64,000 bases of DNA from Bacteroidales bacterium UBA3297 (GTDB lineage: Bacteria; Bacteroidota; Bacteroidia; Bacteroidales; Paludibacteraceae): assembly GCA_002362105.1 (NCBI GenBank), contig DETD01000020.1, positions 1 through 64,000 on the forward strand, in the 5' to 3' direction. The notes beneath the pieces were generated by a model that saw only the letters and a list, made by a program, of their open reading frames with translations, searched no databases and had not been told where the DNA came from. Positions within the stretch are counted from its first letter, which is position 1. The number at the start of each line of letters is the position of its first letter. The translations under genes were made by a program, and so were the position numbers. Below are positions 17,025 through 25,695 of this stretch, one piece after another.

Positions 17025-18050
17025 ATGATTAACTTTGCTGTAATCGGGCTCGGCCACATCGGGAAGCGCCACATGGAGATGATAAAGCGCAACCCCGAGA
17101 CGCAAGTTGTGGCCATCTGCGACATCAAGCCCAAAGAAGAACTAGAACTAACCGACAGCGACAACATCCCTTTTTTCGATTCGATAGACGCCCTGCTCAA
17201 CAGCGGGATTGATATAGACGTTGTCAACATCTGCACCCCCAACGGCTACCATGCCCAATATGCGATTAAGGCCCTTGAAACCGGACACCACGTTGTGCTG
17301 GAGAAACCCATCGCTTTACGGAAGCGAGATGCGGAACAAGTCGTCTATAAATCGCTAGAGATGTCGAAACACGTGTTCTGCGTCATGCAGAACAGGTATT
17401 CACCCCCTTCGGTATGGCTGAAAGAGATTGTCAGCCAAAAGCTGCTGGGAAAAATCTACATGGTTCAACTGAACTGCTACTGGAACAGAGACGACCGCTA
17501 CTACAAACCCGGCAACTGGCACGGCACGCAAGAATTGGACGGCGGCACCCTGTTTACCCAGTTCAGCCACTTTATCGACATTATGTACTGGCTGTTTGGC
17601 GACATCACCAACATAAAGGGTAAATTCGCAGACTTCAGCCATAAGGACTTGACCGACTTTGAAGACAGCGGCTTCGTTTCGTTCGACTTTGTTCAAGGCG
17701 GTATGGGCAGTTTGAACTACAGTACCAGCGTTTGGAATAAGAACCTGGAAAGCAGCATCACCATAATTGGTGAGAAAGGCACCATTAAAGTGGCAGGCCA
17801 ATATATGAACGAGGTTACCTACTGCGACATTGAGGGATACACCATGCCAGAACTGGCGCCAAGCAATCCGCCAAACGACTACGGCCCCTACAAAGGTTCG
17901 GCCCAAAACCACCACTATGTGATACAGAATGTGGTAGACACCCTGAAACAAAACGGCCAGATAAGCACAAACGTACTGGAAGGCTTGAAAGTGATAGACA
18001 TTATAGAACGTATTTACGAGGTGAGGGACAACAGCGGTTGGAAGAAATAA
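17025..18050 (+). CDS. Gfo/Idh/MocA family sugar dehydrogenase (WbpB/WlbA-like)
   Basis: 341 residues. An N-terminal Rossmann domain (FAVIGLGHIGKRHMEMI) is followed by the EKPIA motif (VVLEKPIALRKRDAE) and the C-terminal alpha/beta domain (ELDGGTLFTQFSHFIDIMYWLFGD). Family members oxidise or reduce sugars with NAD(P). Next to the WbpD-like acetyltransferase it probably oxidises UDP-GlcNAcA at C3, as WbpB/WlbA does. The matching WbpE aminotransferase and WbpA dehydrogenase are not in this window. Confidence 0.8.
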   Translation: MINFAVIGLGHIGKRHMEMIKRNPETQVVAICDIKPKEELELTDSDNIPFFDSIDALLNSGIDIDVVNICTPNGYHAQYAIKALETGHHVVLEKPIALRKRDAEQVVYKSLEMSKHVFCVMQNRYSPPSVWLKEIVSQKLLGKIYMVQLNCYWNRDDRYYKPGNWHGTQELDGGTLFTQFSHFIDIMYWLFGDITNIKGKFADFSHKDLTDFEDSGFVSFDFVQGGMGSLNYSTSVWNKNLESSITIIGEKGTIKVAGQYMNEVTYCDIEGYTMPELAPSNPPNDYGPYKGSAQNHHYVIQNVVDTLKQNGQISTNVLEGLKVIDIIERIYEVRDNSGWKK

Positions 18051-18070
18051 CCCCACCACTTATAACAATA

Positions 18071-18100
18071 AAGGCTGCCTAACCGGCAGCCTTTTCTGTT
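18071..18100. terminator. Terminator between the sugar genes and mtaB
   Basis: GGCTGCC (18073-18079) pairs with GGCAGCC (18085-18091), with TTTT on the plus side and TTTATT on the minus side. It likely serves both converging units. Confidence 0.8.
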
Positions 18101-18119
18101 ATTAGTTCGATAAATCCAT

Positions 18120-19433
18120 TTACAATTCAGCCACAAGAGCCGATTTGTCTTGGTTAAAGCTACCCAAGCGCACAGTTGAAATTTTATTCACCAACGACTT
18201 ATCGTAAGGCCGTTCAACCCGTACATAGTTAGCCGTGAATCCGTGCATGGCCCCGCCCGTCTTCTTTTCTTCCCACAAGACCGGCAGTTCACGCCCCATC
18301 TGCGACTCGTAAAAAGCCAACCTTTTTTCTTCAGAGAGCGCATGAAGCACTTCGCTACGCCGCTTCTTCTCTTCCACCGACACATTGCCACCCAACTTCA
18401 GGGCAGCCGTATTCGGACGTTCGGAATAAGAAAAGACATGCAGTTGCTGCACATCGAGGGACTTTATAAAATCGACAGCATCTTGGAAGAATTCAGGCGT
18501 TTCGCCACGTGTACCCACAATAACGTCAACACCAATAAAGGCATCGGGCATCAAGCGCTTAATCTCGGCCACCCTTTCCGCATAAAGTTCGCGCTTGTAG
18601 CGACGCTTCATGATTCCGAGCACCTCGTTAGAACCAGACTGGAGCGGAATATGGAAATGCGGCACAAACCGTTTCGACTGTGCACAGAATGCTATAATCT
18701 CGTCGGTAATCAAGTTAGGCTCAATCGACGAGATTCGGTAGCGTTCTATACCCTCAACCTCGTCGAGCGCCTTCACCAAGTCGAAAAACGACTCGTCGGT
18801 GCCATGCCCAAAATCGCCGATATTCACCCCGGTAATAACAATTTCCTTAGCGCCTTCCGCAGCAGCCAACTGGGCCTCGTGCACCGTTTCGGCTACAGAG
18901 GCAGAACGGCTCTTGCCCCTGGCAATAGGAATGGTGCAATAAGTGCAGAAATAGTCGCAACCGTCTTGCACCTTCAAAAAATAACGGGTTCTGTCGCCCC
19001 GGGTACAAGTTGGGAAAAACGACTGGATGCCGGCATGCTTGGTATGCTCGACCAACGTGCCTTTCTGGTTTTCCATATCGGCCAGATGCGGAATGATATC
19101 GAACTTGTCTTGCATGCCAAGAACAAGGTCAACCCCCTCAATGCCAGCAATTTCTTCCGGCTTGAGTTGGGCATAACAACCAATAACAATAACATAAGCC
19201 CCCGGATTCTGCCGAACCATTTGCTTAATGGCCTGCCTACCCTTGCGGTCGGCCACCTCGGTAACAGAACAGGTGTTAATAACGCACACGTCGGCCACCT
19301 CGCCCTTTTTAGCACGTTCGAAACCACTCTCAAAAAGTTGTTTTCCGATATACGAAGTCTCAACAAAATTGAGTTTGCAGCCTAACGTGTGAAAGGCGAC
19401 CTTTTTGCCTATAAAACTGGAATGCCCAGACAT
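18120..19433 (-). CDS. mtaB: tRNA (t6A37-C2) methylthiotransferase MtaB
   Basis: This radical-SAM enzyme converts t6A37 to ms2t6A37 in tRNAs reading ANN codons. The N-terminal UPF0004 domain has three cluster cysteines (LGCKLN, NTCSVTE, IGCYAQ). The radical-SAM motif is CDYFCTYC. A C-terminal TRAM-type region follows. The ATG at 19433 (MSGHSSFIGKK) gives 437 residues; an alternative TTG nine bases earlier touches the stop of the upstream HMA gene. The two genes are almost contiguous and likely cotranscribed. Confidence 0.92.
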   Translation of the reverse strand: MSGHSSFIGKKVAFHTLGCKLNFVETSYIGKQLFESGFERAKKGEVADVCVINTCSVTEVADRKGRQAIKQMVRQNPGAYVIVIGCYAQLKPEEIAGIEGVDLVLGMQDKFDIIPHLADMENQKGTLVEHTKHAGIQSFFPTCTRGDRTRYFLKVQDGCDYFCTYCTIPIARGKSRSASVAETVHEAQLAAAEGAKEIVITGVNIGDFGHGTDESFFDLVKALDEVEGIERYRISSIEPNLITDEIIAFCAQSKRFVPHFHIPLQSGSNEVLGIMKRRYKRELYAERVAEIKRLMPDAFIGVDVIVGTRGETPEFFQDAVDFIKSLDVQQLHVFSYSERPNTAALKLGGNVSVEEKKRRSEVLHALSEEKRLAFYESQMGRELPVLWEEKKTGGAMHGFTANYVRVERPYDKSLVNKISTVRLGSFNQDKSALVAEL

Positions 19434-19442
19434 AAAGAACAA

Positions 19443-19652
19443 TTAATTATTAACTACAGAAAAACCACAATCGCCAACCACAGTTTTCAGCGCGTCGGCC
19501 GTCAACAGCCGTTCATCGAAATCGACCACAGCCTTACTATCGGCAAAAGAAACCTCAGCAGAGCGGACGCCGTCGCTGTTGGAAAGAGCTTTCTGGAGAC
19601 GGGCAGCACACTTCTCGCAATGCATACCCTCAATTATCAATTCAACCTTCAT
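19443..19652 (-). CDS. Heavy-metal-associated (HMA) domain protein
   Basis: 69 residues forming a single ferredoxin-like HMA fold with the metal site GMHCEKC (residues 9-15, the CxxC type), as in CopZ-like copper chaperones. No copper ATPase is nearby. It precedes mtaB by nine bases. The -7 element lies only five bases before the ATG, so the transcript may have almost no leader. Confidence 0.8.
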   Translation of the reverse strand: MKVELIIEGMHCEKCAARLQKALSNSDGVRSAEVSFADSKAVVDFDERLLTADALKTVVGDCGFSVVNN

Positions 19653-19656
19653 GACA

Positions 19657-19664
19657 CAAAAGTA
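19657..19664 (-). promoter_or_regulatory. -7 element of the HMA-mtaB pair
   Basis: TACTTTTG on the minus strand; exact consensus, unusually close to the start codon. Confidence 0.45.
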
Positions 19665-19760
19665 ACGAAAAATAAGCGGACGAACTGCCCCACGCGGCAG
19701 AATAATGTGCCGCAGTCCCCCATAGAGGAAGCAAGGAATAGGAACAACAGACAAACCGAG

Positions 19761-19791
19761 TTGGAAAAGACAGCAGAACAACGTAAATTTG
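19761..19791 (+). promoter_or_regulatory. Promoter of cysK
   Basis: TTGG (19761-19764) and TAAATTTG (19784-19791), 19 bases apart, match the -33 and -7 elements and spacing of Bacteroidetes promoters. Confidence 0.65.
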
Positions 19792-19817
19792 CTTAATGAG
19801 GTTATAAAGTATAAATT

Positions 19818-20762
19818 ATGAAAATAATTAATTCTATTATTGACTTGATTGGCAACACGCCGATGGTTGAGTTGAAAAAATACGCCCAAAGCCACTCGGT
19901 GCCAGCAAGACTGATTGCGAAACTAGAGGAATACAATCCAGCAGGGAGTTCGAAAGACCGCATCGCCCTGCAAATGGTACTGGATGCCGAAGCATCGGGC
20001 CAACTTAAGCCAGGAGCTACCATTATTGAGCCAACCAGCGGCAACACAGGAGTGGGTTTGGCCTTCATATCAGCCACCCGCGGCTACAAAGCCATTTTCA
20101 CCATGCCTGAGACCATGAGTATGGAACGCCGCACCCTACTGCGCGCATACGGAGCAGAAGTAGTGCTGACACCAGCCGACCAAGGCATGCAGGGTTCGAT
20201 AGACAAAGCGAACGAACTGAACAAGACCATAAAGGGTTCCATCATTTTAGGCCAGTTCGACAACCCGTCGAACCCGAAGGCCCACTACCACACCACCGCC
20301 GAAGAGATTTGGCGAGATACCGACGGAGAGGTTGACATAGTGGTGGCCGGTGTGGGAACCGGAGGCACCATCTGTGGCATAGGCAAACGCCTGAAAGAAC
20401 TGAACCCCAAGGTGCAGATAGTTGCTATAGAGCCCTACTCGTCGCAAGTGATAGCCGGCAAGCCGGCAGGACACCACAAACTGCAGGGCCTTGGCGCGAA
20501 CTTCGTGCCAAAAACTTTCGACAGGAACTGTGTAGACGAAGTTTTCCCTGTAAAAGACGACGACGCCATCCGTTGTGCCCGCCAACTCGCCCAAGAGGAA
20601 GGCCTACTGGTAGGCATATCGAGCGGAGCCGCCCTTTCGGCCGCCTGCGAAATAGCCAAACGACCTGGCAACAACGGTAAGAATATTGTGATTATACTGC
20701 CAGACACTGGCGAGCGCTACCTCTCGACCCTACTCTACGCATTCGACGAGTATCCGCTCTAA
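19818..20762 (+). CDS. cysK: Cysteine synthase A (O-acetylserine sulfhydrylase)
   Basis: This PLP enzyme makes L-cysteine from O-acetylserine and sulfide. 314 residues. The PLP lysine is K46 in PAGSSKDRIA, the substrate loop is EPTSGNTGVGLA, and the phosphate-binding loop is GVGTGGTICG. The C-terminal GISSGAALSAA is conserved. Length and motifs are those of CysK rather than cystathionine beta-synthase (no CBS domains). Monocistronic, with promoter and terminator. Confidence 0.95.
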   Translation: MKIINSIIDLIGNTPMVELKKYAQSHSVPARLIAKLEEYNPAGSSKDRIALQMVLDAEASGQLKPGATIIEPTSGNTGVGLAFISATRGYKAIFTMPETMSMERRTLLRAYGAEVVLTPADQGMQGSIDKANELNKTIKGSIILGQFDNPSNPKAHYHTTAEEIWRDTDGEVDIVVAGVGTGGTICGIGKRLKELNPKVQIVAIEPYSSQVIAGKPAGHHKLQGLGANFVPKTFDRNCVDEVFPVKDDDAIRCARQLAQEEGLLVGISSGAALSAACEIAKRPGNNGKNIVIILPDTGERYLSTLLYAFDEYPL

Positions 20763-20786
20763 CAAATGGGAACAAAATAAAATAAA

Positions 20787-20832
20787 TGCCGATAATGCAG
20801 TTAATTCCGCATTATCGGCATATCTGTTTTTT
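20787..20832. terminator. Bidirectional terminator cysK / outer-membrane gene
   Basis: TGCCGATAATGC (20787-20798) pairs perfectly with its complement at 20809-20820. T-rich tracts lie on both sides, between converging genes. Confidence 0.85.
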
Positions 20833-21424
20833 AGAAATTAAAACCTAAGCTAAAATGATGGTAGATTGACTTAAGACTATAGTTGTCAGACGCGTAGTCA
20901 GTTAGACCAGACACGTGGTCAGTTAAATCTGGATTAAATTTATAACCCACGTAAATTCTTTTTATGTTAACGCCGACACCGACATTCAAACCAAATTGGA
21001 AACGGTTAACATCGAAGTCATCAAAAAAGTCGTATTTTGTTCCATCCCTATACTCGCAGCAAATTATATTTCCACGAAGGTTGATTCCAGCAAACGGTTC
21101 AACAGTAACATCGCCATTCCCTATCTTATACGAAACATTTATCGGGACAGCGACACTCATATAATGATCTCTCATCTCATAGAACACCATATTTCTACCA
21201 CGAGTGACGTAATCCGCTTCGCCTCCAAACTGAAGGAATAGCGGAATGTGGTCTTTTGTAAGATTTATACCCCTAAGGTAGCCCAAATGCGCACCTCTAG
21301 AGTTTTCAGATTCAGAGTGATCAAAGCTCATCAGCGAGAAACCCGCATAAAGACGGTTATAACCACTTGCAAAAGCTTGCGAACAGAGAAGTCCGCCAAG
21401 AATCAACATTAATACTTTTTTCAT
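20831..21424 (-). CDS. Outer-membrane beta-barrel protein
   Basis: 197 residues with a signal peptide (MKKVLMLILGGLLCSQAFA, cleavage after about 19). The mature part is a series of amphipathic strands alternating with short turns. It ends in HHFSLGFNF, a C-terminal Phe as the BAM signal. The size fits an eight-stranded OmpA/OmpX-like barrel. Function unknown; standalone, more AT-rich than neighbours. Confidence 0.75.
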   Translation of the reverse strand: MKKVLMLILGGLLCSQAFASGYNRLYAGFSLMSFDHSESENSRGAHLGYLRGINLTKDHIPLFLQFGGEADYVTRGRNMVFYEMRDHYMSVAVPINVSYKIGNGDVTVEPFAGINLRGNIICCEYRDGTKYDFFDDFDVNRFQFGLNVGVGVNIKRIYVGYKFNPDLTDHVSGLTDYASDNYSLKSIYHHFSLGFNF

Positions 21425-21550
21425 ATTATTTTTTATTAGGTGTTTTTCTTCACAAACGAATAGTTAACACAGTAAAATTACTAAAAAACACACATTCACC
21501 AACTATATGGACCAAAAATAGAGAAAACAATCCAGACCAGAACGTCTGAT

Positions 21551-21590
21551 ATAAAAAAGAGGATACCCCGTGTAGAGTATCCTCTTGGAA
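21551..21590 (-). terminator. Terminator of the three-gene envelope cluster
   Basis: On the minus strand, GAGGATAC (21577-21584) pairs with GTATCCTC (21559-21566), then TTTTTT. Confidence 0.8.
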
Positions 21591-21607
21591 AAATCGTTTC
21601 AGACACG

Positions 21608-22234
21608 TTATTTAGCCTTCACGTCACCAGTACGGACACCGATAAACGCCTTGGCAATTTTAGAAGCCAGCGCTTTGTTTTTCACAAGCCAGTCGGCCCT
21701 TGCAATCAGACAATCGGTCGACTGAGCGTCCATGTTATAGTTGAGTTCCATTAAAACCCTAAGGTTTTTAGCATTGGCCTTCCCCACCAAGTAGGAAGGG
21801 CAATAGGCAATTTGTGCCTCGCCGGAAGAAAGCGCATCGCAAACAGACTTGTCGTCGTTCTTGACAATCATCTTCAAGCGCAAGCCCAGGTCATTCACAA
21901 CAATCGAATTGTCGGAAGATACAAACCCAGCATTGCCCGAAAGCAAAGGCGAATTACCGAACCCTGCCTTAGCAACGATAACGGCGTCAATCTTTTTAGC
22001 CACCGGTTTCGGAGTTGTCTGCGGTTTAGAATTGGAGGTAGCAGGCGTTTGGGCTGGTTGGGTTGTATTCTCATTCTGAGAAGAAGGAGCACTACCACCA
22101 CCCGTAATATTCTCCATATACTCGGCCGCAATTTTATTGAATCCGGTATAATAGATAACCCCACCAATAGCGGCGAAAATCAAGGCGATGACACAGAAGC
22201 GTCCAAAGCCAGTCATTCTACTGAAGAATCCCAT
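21608..22234 (-). CDS. Membrane-anchored periplasmic-binding-like protein (hypothetical)
   Basis: 208 residues from the ATG at 22234 (MGFFSRMTGFGRF). One membrane segment (about 14-32) is followed by a Ser/Thr/Pro/Gln-rich linker (about 50-80). A domain of about 125 residues then resembles one lobe of a substrate-binding or NMT1-type protein (AGFGNSPLLSG, DALSSGEAQIAYCPSYLVG). It is too short for a full two-lobe binding protein. Third gene of a cluster with two coiled-coil proteins. Probably faces the periplasm. Substrate and role unknown. Confidence 0.5.
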   Translation of the reverse strand: MGFFSRMTGFGRFCVIALIFAAIGGVIYYTGFNKIAAEYMENITGGGSAPSSQNENTTQPAQTPATSNSKPQTTPKPVAKKIDAVIVAKAGFGNSPLLSGNAGFVSSDNSIVVNDLGLRLKMIVKNDDKSVCDALSSGEAQIAYCPSYLVGKANAKNLRVLMELNYNMDAQSTDCLIARADWLVKNKALASKIAKAFIGVRTGDVKAK

Positions 22235-22252
22235 ATACGAAAACAATAAAGA

Positions 22253-23317
22253 TTAGCACCACTTGTGAGAACCACCACCAGCAGCAGTAGTGCCGCCAGC
22301 AGAGGAAGAGTTTCCGGCATTAGACGAGCCAGCGGCAGAGGAAGCGCCTTTAGCGGCCCCATCCTTATCGCTGAACGAGTCGAAAGCGTCAGACTGGCTG
22401 TACTTAGCCAAAATACCCTGCACCTTTTCGTCGTTGACAGCAGTTTCGAGGTTGTAATTCTCGAGCACACCGTTCGAATCGTTCAAGAAGCGCTCCATTT
22501 CGGCAACACTCATATTCACGGTATTGGCAATATGTTCGATGGCCATTTCCTCTTCCAGGCTCTGCGCGTCGCCGCTCATGATACTCTTAATGCTCTTCAA
22601 GGCACTCTTCTGAGCCTCGGCAGACTCGTATGCGTCTTTCGTGCGCTGCAAGTCAAGCGTAGAGCGTTCAATCTTAGCCTTAGCGATGATTTCAAGACGC
22701 TCCATCAGTTCCTGGTATTTTTCAGAAGTAGCAATACGCTTCTTCTGGCTGGTGATGATGGCATCGAGCGAAGCGATATCGTTGTTCAAGTTGCCCACAC
22801 TCATCTGGACACGCAACTCGTCGTTAGGAGAAAGGCCGCCCACATTGAGCTTAGACTTTTGGATTTTGAGTTTGGCAATGTTATCAGCCTGCTGGTTTTC
22901 GTACTCCTCAAGCTTATTCTTCATTTTGATAAGGATGGCATGGAGGTTGGTAACATTGTTGTGCACATTCTCCAATTTTTCCTTCATCTTCACGATAGAC
23001 TGTTCGAGAATGGAGATTGGGTCAATCTTCACAAACAAACCGACAATTTTGCGGTTTAACTGTAACCAAAACAACGACAGCCAACGCCAGAAAGACTTGC
23101 TGGTAAACACACCAACAATGGCAGCAATAGCGACCAATTCGGCGATAAGCACCAAAGTGTTAGACGCAGCAGTAATCAGGAAAGGCAAAGCCTTAACAAA
23201 AGCATAGCCCAAACCTCCCGCCAGCGCCAAAGCCGTAATTTTGGCAAAAGTGCCACCCGGACGTTTAAACATGTCTTTAATAGACAACTGCGAAGTACTC
23301 TGTTCAGTTTTTTCCAT
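22253..23317 (-). CDS. Membrane-anchored PspA-like coiled-coil protein (hypothetical)
   Basis: 354 residues. Two hydrophobic segments (about 27-45 and 48-70) precede a long helical region (about 95-260) rich in Lys/Glu heptads, including DPISILEQSIVKMKEKLENVHNN, which recalls the start of PspA/IM30. A Ser/Gly/Ala-rich low-complexity tail ends in HKWC. Classical PspA lacks the membrane pair, so this is at most a relative. It lies between the small coiled-coil gene and the periplasmic-binding-like gene in one direction with short gaps. Confidence 0.5.
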   Translation of the reverse strand: MEKTEQSTSQLSIKDMFKRPGGTFAKITALALAGGLGYAFVKALPFLITAASNTLVLIAELVAIAAIVGVFTSKSFWRWLSLFWLQLNRKIVGLFVKIDPISILEQSIVKMKEKLENVHNNVTNLHAILIKMKNKLEEYENQQADNIAKLKIQKSKLNVGGLSPNDELRVQMSVGNLNNDIASLDAIITSQKKRIATSEKYQELMERLEIIAKAKIERSTLDLQRTKDAYESAEAQKSALKSIKSIMSGDAQSLEEEMAIEHIANTVNMSVAEMERFLNDSNGVLENYNLETAVNDEKVQGILAKYSQSDAFDSFSDKDGAAKGASSAAGSSNAGNSSSAGGTTAAGGGSHKWC

Positions 23318-23340
23318 AATTATAATCTGTTACAATAAGT

Positions 23341-24072
23341 TTACTTGATATTCAAATTCGAAATAACCACCTTCTCGTTCTCCAAAGAGTCGATAAAGTG
23401 GTCGATAGTATTATTGAAGACCTCCTCATCGTGGGCTATATTCTTAGTCGAATTAGAGATTTGTTCAGTCATGCCGTTGATTTCAGCCTGCAAAGCATCG
23501 TATTTTTTCTGCAATTCCTCAATCTGAGCCTTAATGGCAGCACTTTCCTGCTTCAACCTCTCCATTTTCTCCAACTGGTCGCCAATCATCACCTGTTTTT
23601 TCTGGTTGAACTGGTAGCGTCCGTTCTGGAGTTCCTCCTTCACATATCCAATATAGGTGTCGACACTTGCCAACAAGGTCGCCTTGCTGAAATTAGGATA
23701 CTGAGAAGACAACATAAGGAAAGCAGCCTCGTACCTCTTTTCGAGCGGCATACCTGTCGATTCCAGAGAAGCGGCGAAATTCTTCAACTCAAGCATATCT
23801 GGGCCCGGCAGGTTTCTGTCGGCCAAAATCTGCCACAACTGCTTCATAGCAGAGTCGCTCACCTCGCCAGAAGGGGAAACTGTAGAATCCTTCAACAGCA
23901 GGTCGGGATTAATATGAACATCTTGCTGGCCGCCAGTGTTCGGGGCAGCATTGGTAGAAGCACCTGTGTTTTGAGCAGGGGCTTGTTTCTGTTGAGGCGC
24001 ATTCTCTTTAGCTTTCTCAACCTTACCCTTACCAGAATCGTCGTCTTTGAAAAATAAATCTCTAAGGCCCAT
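23341..24072 (-). CDS. Coiled-coil protein with low-complexity N-terminus (hypothetical)
   Basis: 243 residues without signal peptide or membrane segment. Residues about 15-55 are Gln/Ala/Asn/Thr-rich and probably disordered. A helical domain of about 90 residues follows, then a coiled coil (about 160-215). First gene of the cluster with the PspA-like and periplasmic-binding-like proteins (23 and 18 base gaps). It presumably acts at the inner face of the membrane with them. Not recognised as a named family. Confidence 0.5.
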   Translation of the reverse strand: MGLRDLFFKDDDSGKGKVEKAKENAPQQKQAPAQNTGASTNAAPNTGGQQDVHINPDLLLKDSTVSPSGEVSDSAMKQLWQILADRNLPGPDMLELKNFAASLESTGMPLEKRYEAAFLMLSSQYPNFSKATLLASVDTYIGYVKEELQNGRYQFNQKKQVMIGDQLEKMERLKQESAAIKAQIEELQKKYDALQAEINGMTEQISNSTKNIAHDEEVFNNTIDHFIDSLENEKVVISNLNIK

Positions 24073-24322
24073 ATTTTACATCTTTGCAGGTCAGCCATCG
24101 CATTATTAACGGCCCCCGCACATTTATTCAATTAATAATAATGCAAAATAACAAAAAATCCGACATTCAAGGAAATAAAAGAAAAACAAATGGAAAAAAT
24201 CTTAGATAGAATACGCATAAAAACATACCCCGCGCACCTATTTCTAGGTGTAAAGCACCGTATGCGCAAACGGGAAAGAGTTAAAAGCAGAGCCACAAGA
24301 AAAAAGATAAAGGAAATAGCAG

Positions 24323-24330
24323 TACCTTTG
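24323..24330 (+). promoter_or_regulatory. -7 element of the MFS transporter gene
   Basis: TACCTTTG, 21 bases before the ATG; exact TAnnTTTG match. Confidence 0.5.
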
Positions 24331-24350
24331 GGCCCGAATTCGATTCCGCA

Positions 24351-25550
24351 ATGAAAGAGCACTTATTCACCAAAGACTATTGTGCGATAGTAACCGCCAA
24401 TTTTTTACTCTACTTCGGCTTCTGGCTACTGATACCCGTATTGCCCATGTACCTGTCGGAGACCTACGACTGCAGTTTGGGAACGGCCGGCATCATCATC
24501 TCGTGCTACACGCTGTCGGCACTCGCTATGCGCCCTTTCAGCGGCTACCTGTTCGACAGTTTTTCCCGAAAGCCCCTCTATATAATAGGTTACACGGTGT
24601 TTGTGCTCATCTTCCTGGGGTATTGGGCCGCAGGCGCCATTGTGGTCTTCGCGCTACTCAGAATTGTACACGGAGCAGCATTCGGAACGGTTACCGTAGG
24701 CGGCTACACCATAGTAGTCGACATAATGCCCAAAAGCAGGAGGGGGGAAGGCTTAGGCTACTACGGCATGGCAAACAATATGGCCATGGCCATCGGACCA
24801 ATGACCGGACTCGCCATCCACAACAGCAGAGCCGGCTACGCCACCCTGTTCTTGTGCGGACTCAGCGTCTGCGGGCTGGGGCTGGCTATGGGTTCTATAG
24901 TAAAAACGCCAGCCGACACCCCCATCAAGAGACAACCGTTCAAACTGAAGCAGATGCTATTGAAAAACGGAATACCGGCAGGCATAGCGCTACTGCTCCT
25001 GTCCATTCCCTACGGAATGACGACCAACTACATCGCGTTGTACGCCAAAAGCATCGGGCTGGAAGTCAACACCGGCATTTTCTTCACCCTGACCGCCACC
25101 GGCATGGCCGTTTCACGCATATTGGCGGGTAAACTAGTAGACCGGGGCTACATTACCGAAATTATACAGAACGGATTTTACGGGGTGATAGCCAGCTTTA
25201 CAGCCATTGCCCTGCTGGAACCCCTTAACGCAAGCAACCCCACGGCCGGCAGACTGTTGTTCTACATTATCCCCATCGTCATGGGCATAAGTTTTGGCGT
25301 TATGTTTCCCGCCTACAACAGTGTGTTTGTGAATCTGGCCCCCAAGAGCCAGCGCGGCACAGCCACCTCCACCTACCTGACCTCGTGGGACACCGGTCTG
25401 GGGCTGGGTATTGTGCTGGGCGGCAGCATTGCGCAGAAAACCAGTTTCAGCACCGCCTATCTGTTTGGCACCCTTATGGCCATAATAGCCGCCGTGTACT
25501 TCAAAATAAAAGTGACCCCCGACTATAAGCGCGACCAACTAACCGAATAA
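24351..25550 (+). CDS. MFS transporter
   Basis: 399 residues with about 12 membrane helices. The MFS motif between TM2 and TM3 is recognisable (GYLFDSFSRKPLYIIGY), as are the TM4-TM5 block (RGEGLGYYGMANNMAMAIGP) and a repeat of motif A in the second half (GKLVDRGYI). Drug or sugar-efflux-like subfamily; the substrate cannot be told from sequence. Single gene with its own promoter, divergent from the coiled-coil cluster. Confidence 0.85.
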   Translation: MKEHLFTKDYCAIVTANFLLYFGFWLLIPVLPMYLSETYDCSLGTAGIIISCYTLSALAMRPFSGYLFDSFSRKPLYIIGYTVFVLIFLGYWAAGAIVVFALLRIVHGAAFGTVTVGGYTIVVDIMPKSRRGEGLGYYGMANNMAMAIGPMTGLAIHNSRAGYATLFLCGLSVCGLGLAMGSIVKTPADTPIKRQPFKLKQMLLKNGIPAGIALLLLSIPYGMTTNYIALYAKSIGLEVNTGIFFTLTATGMAVSRILAGKLVDRGYITEIIQNGFYGVIASFTAIALLEPLNASNPTAGRLLFYIIPIVMGISFGVMFPAYNSVFVNLAPKSQRGTATSTYLTSWDTGLGLGIVLGGSIAQKTSFSTAYLFGTLMAIIAAVYFKIKVTPDYKRDQLTE

Positions 25551-25626
25551 TATACAAAAAGCTATCGCTTCGCATAGAGAAAATTAAATTTGTCTTAAAA
25601 GACAATAAAATATCGTAAAAAAGTCC

Positions 25627-25634
25627 TAATTTTG
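25627..25634 (+). promoter_or_regulatory. -7 element of the SulP gene
   Basis: TAATTTTG, 62 bases before the ATG; exact consensus. Confidence 0.5.
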
Positions 25635-25695
25635 CAAATAATATGTTGTTAAACATATTTTAAGAGCATAAATCCATCAAGAATTTAATAAACTT

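Noticed and set aside
24132..24362. 76-codon frame antisense to the start of the MFS gene
   Set aside because: It overlaps the promoter and hairpin region and shows no family features; probably a chance frame.
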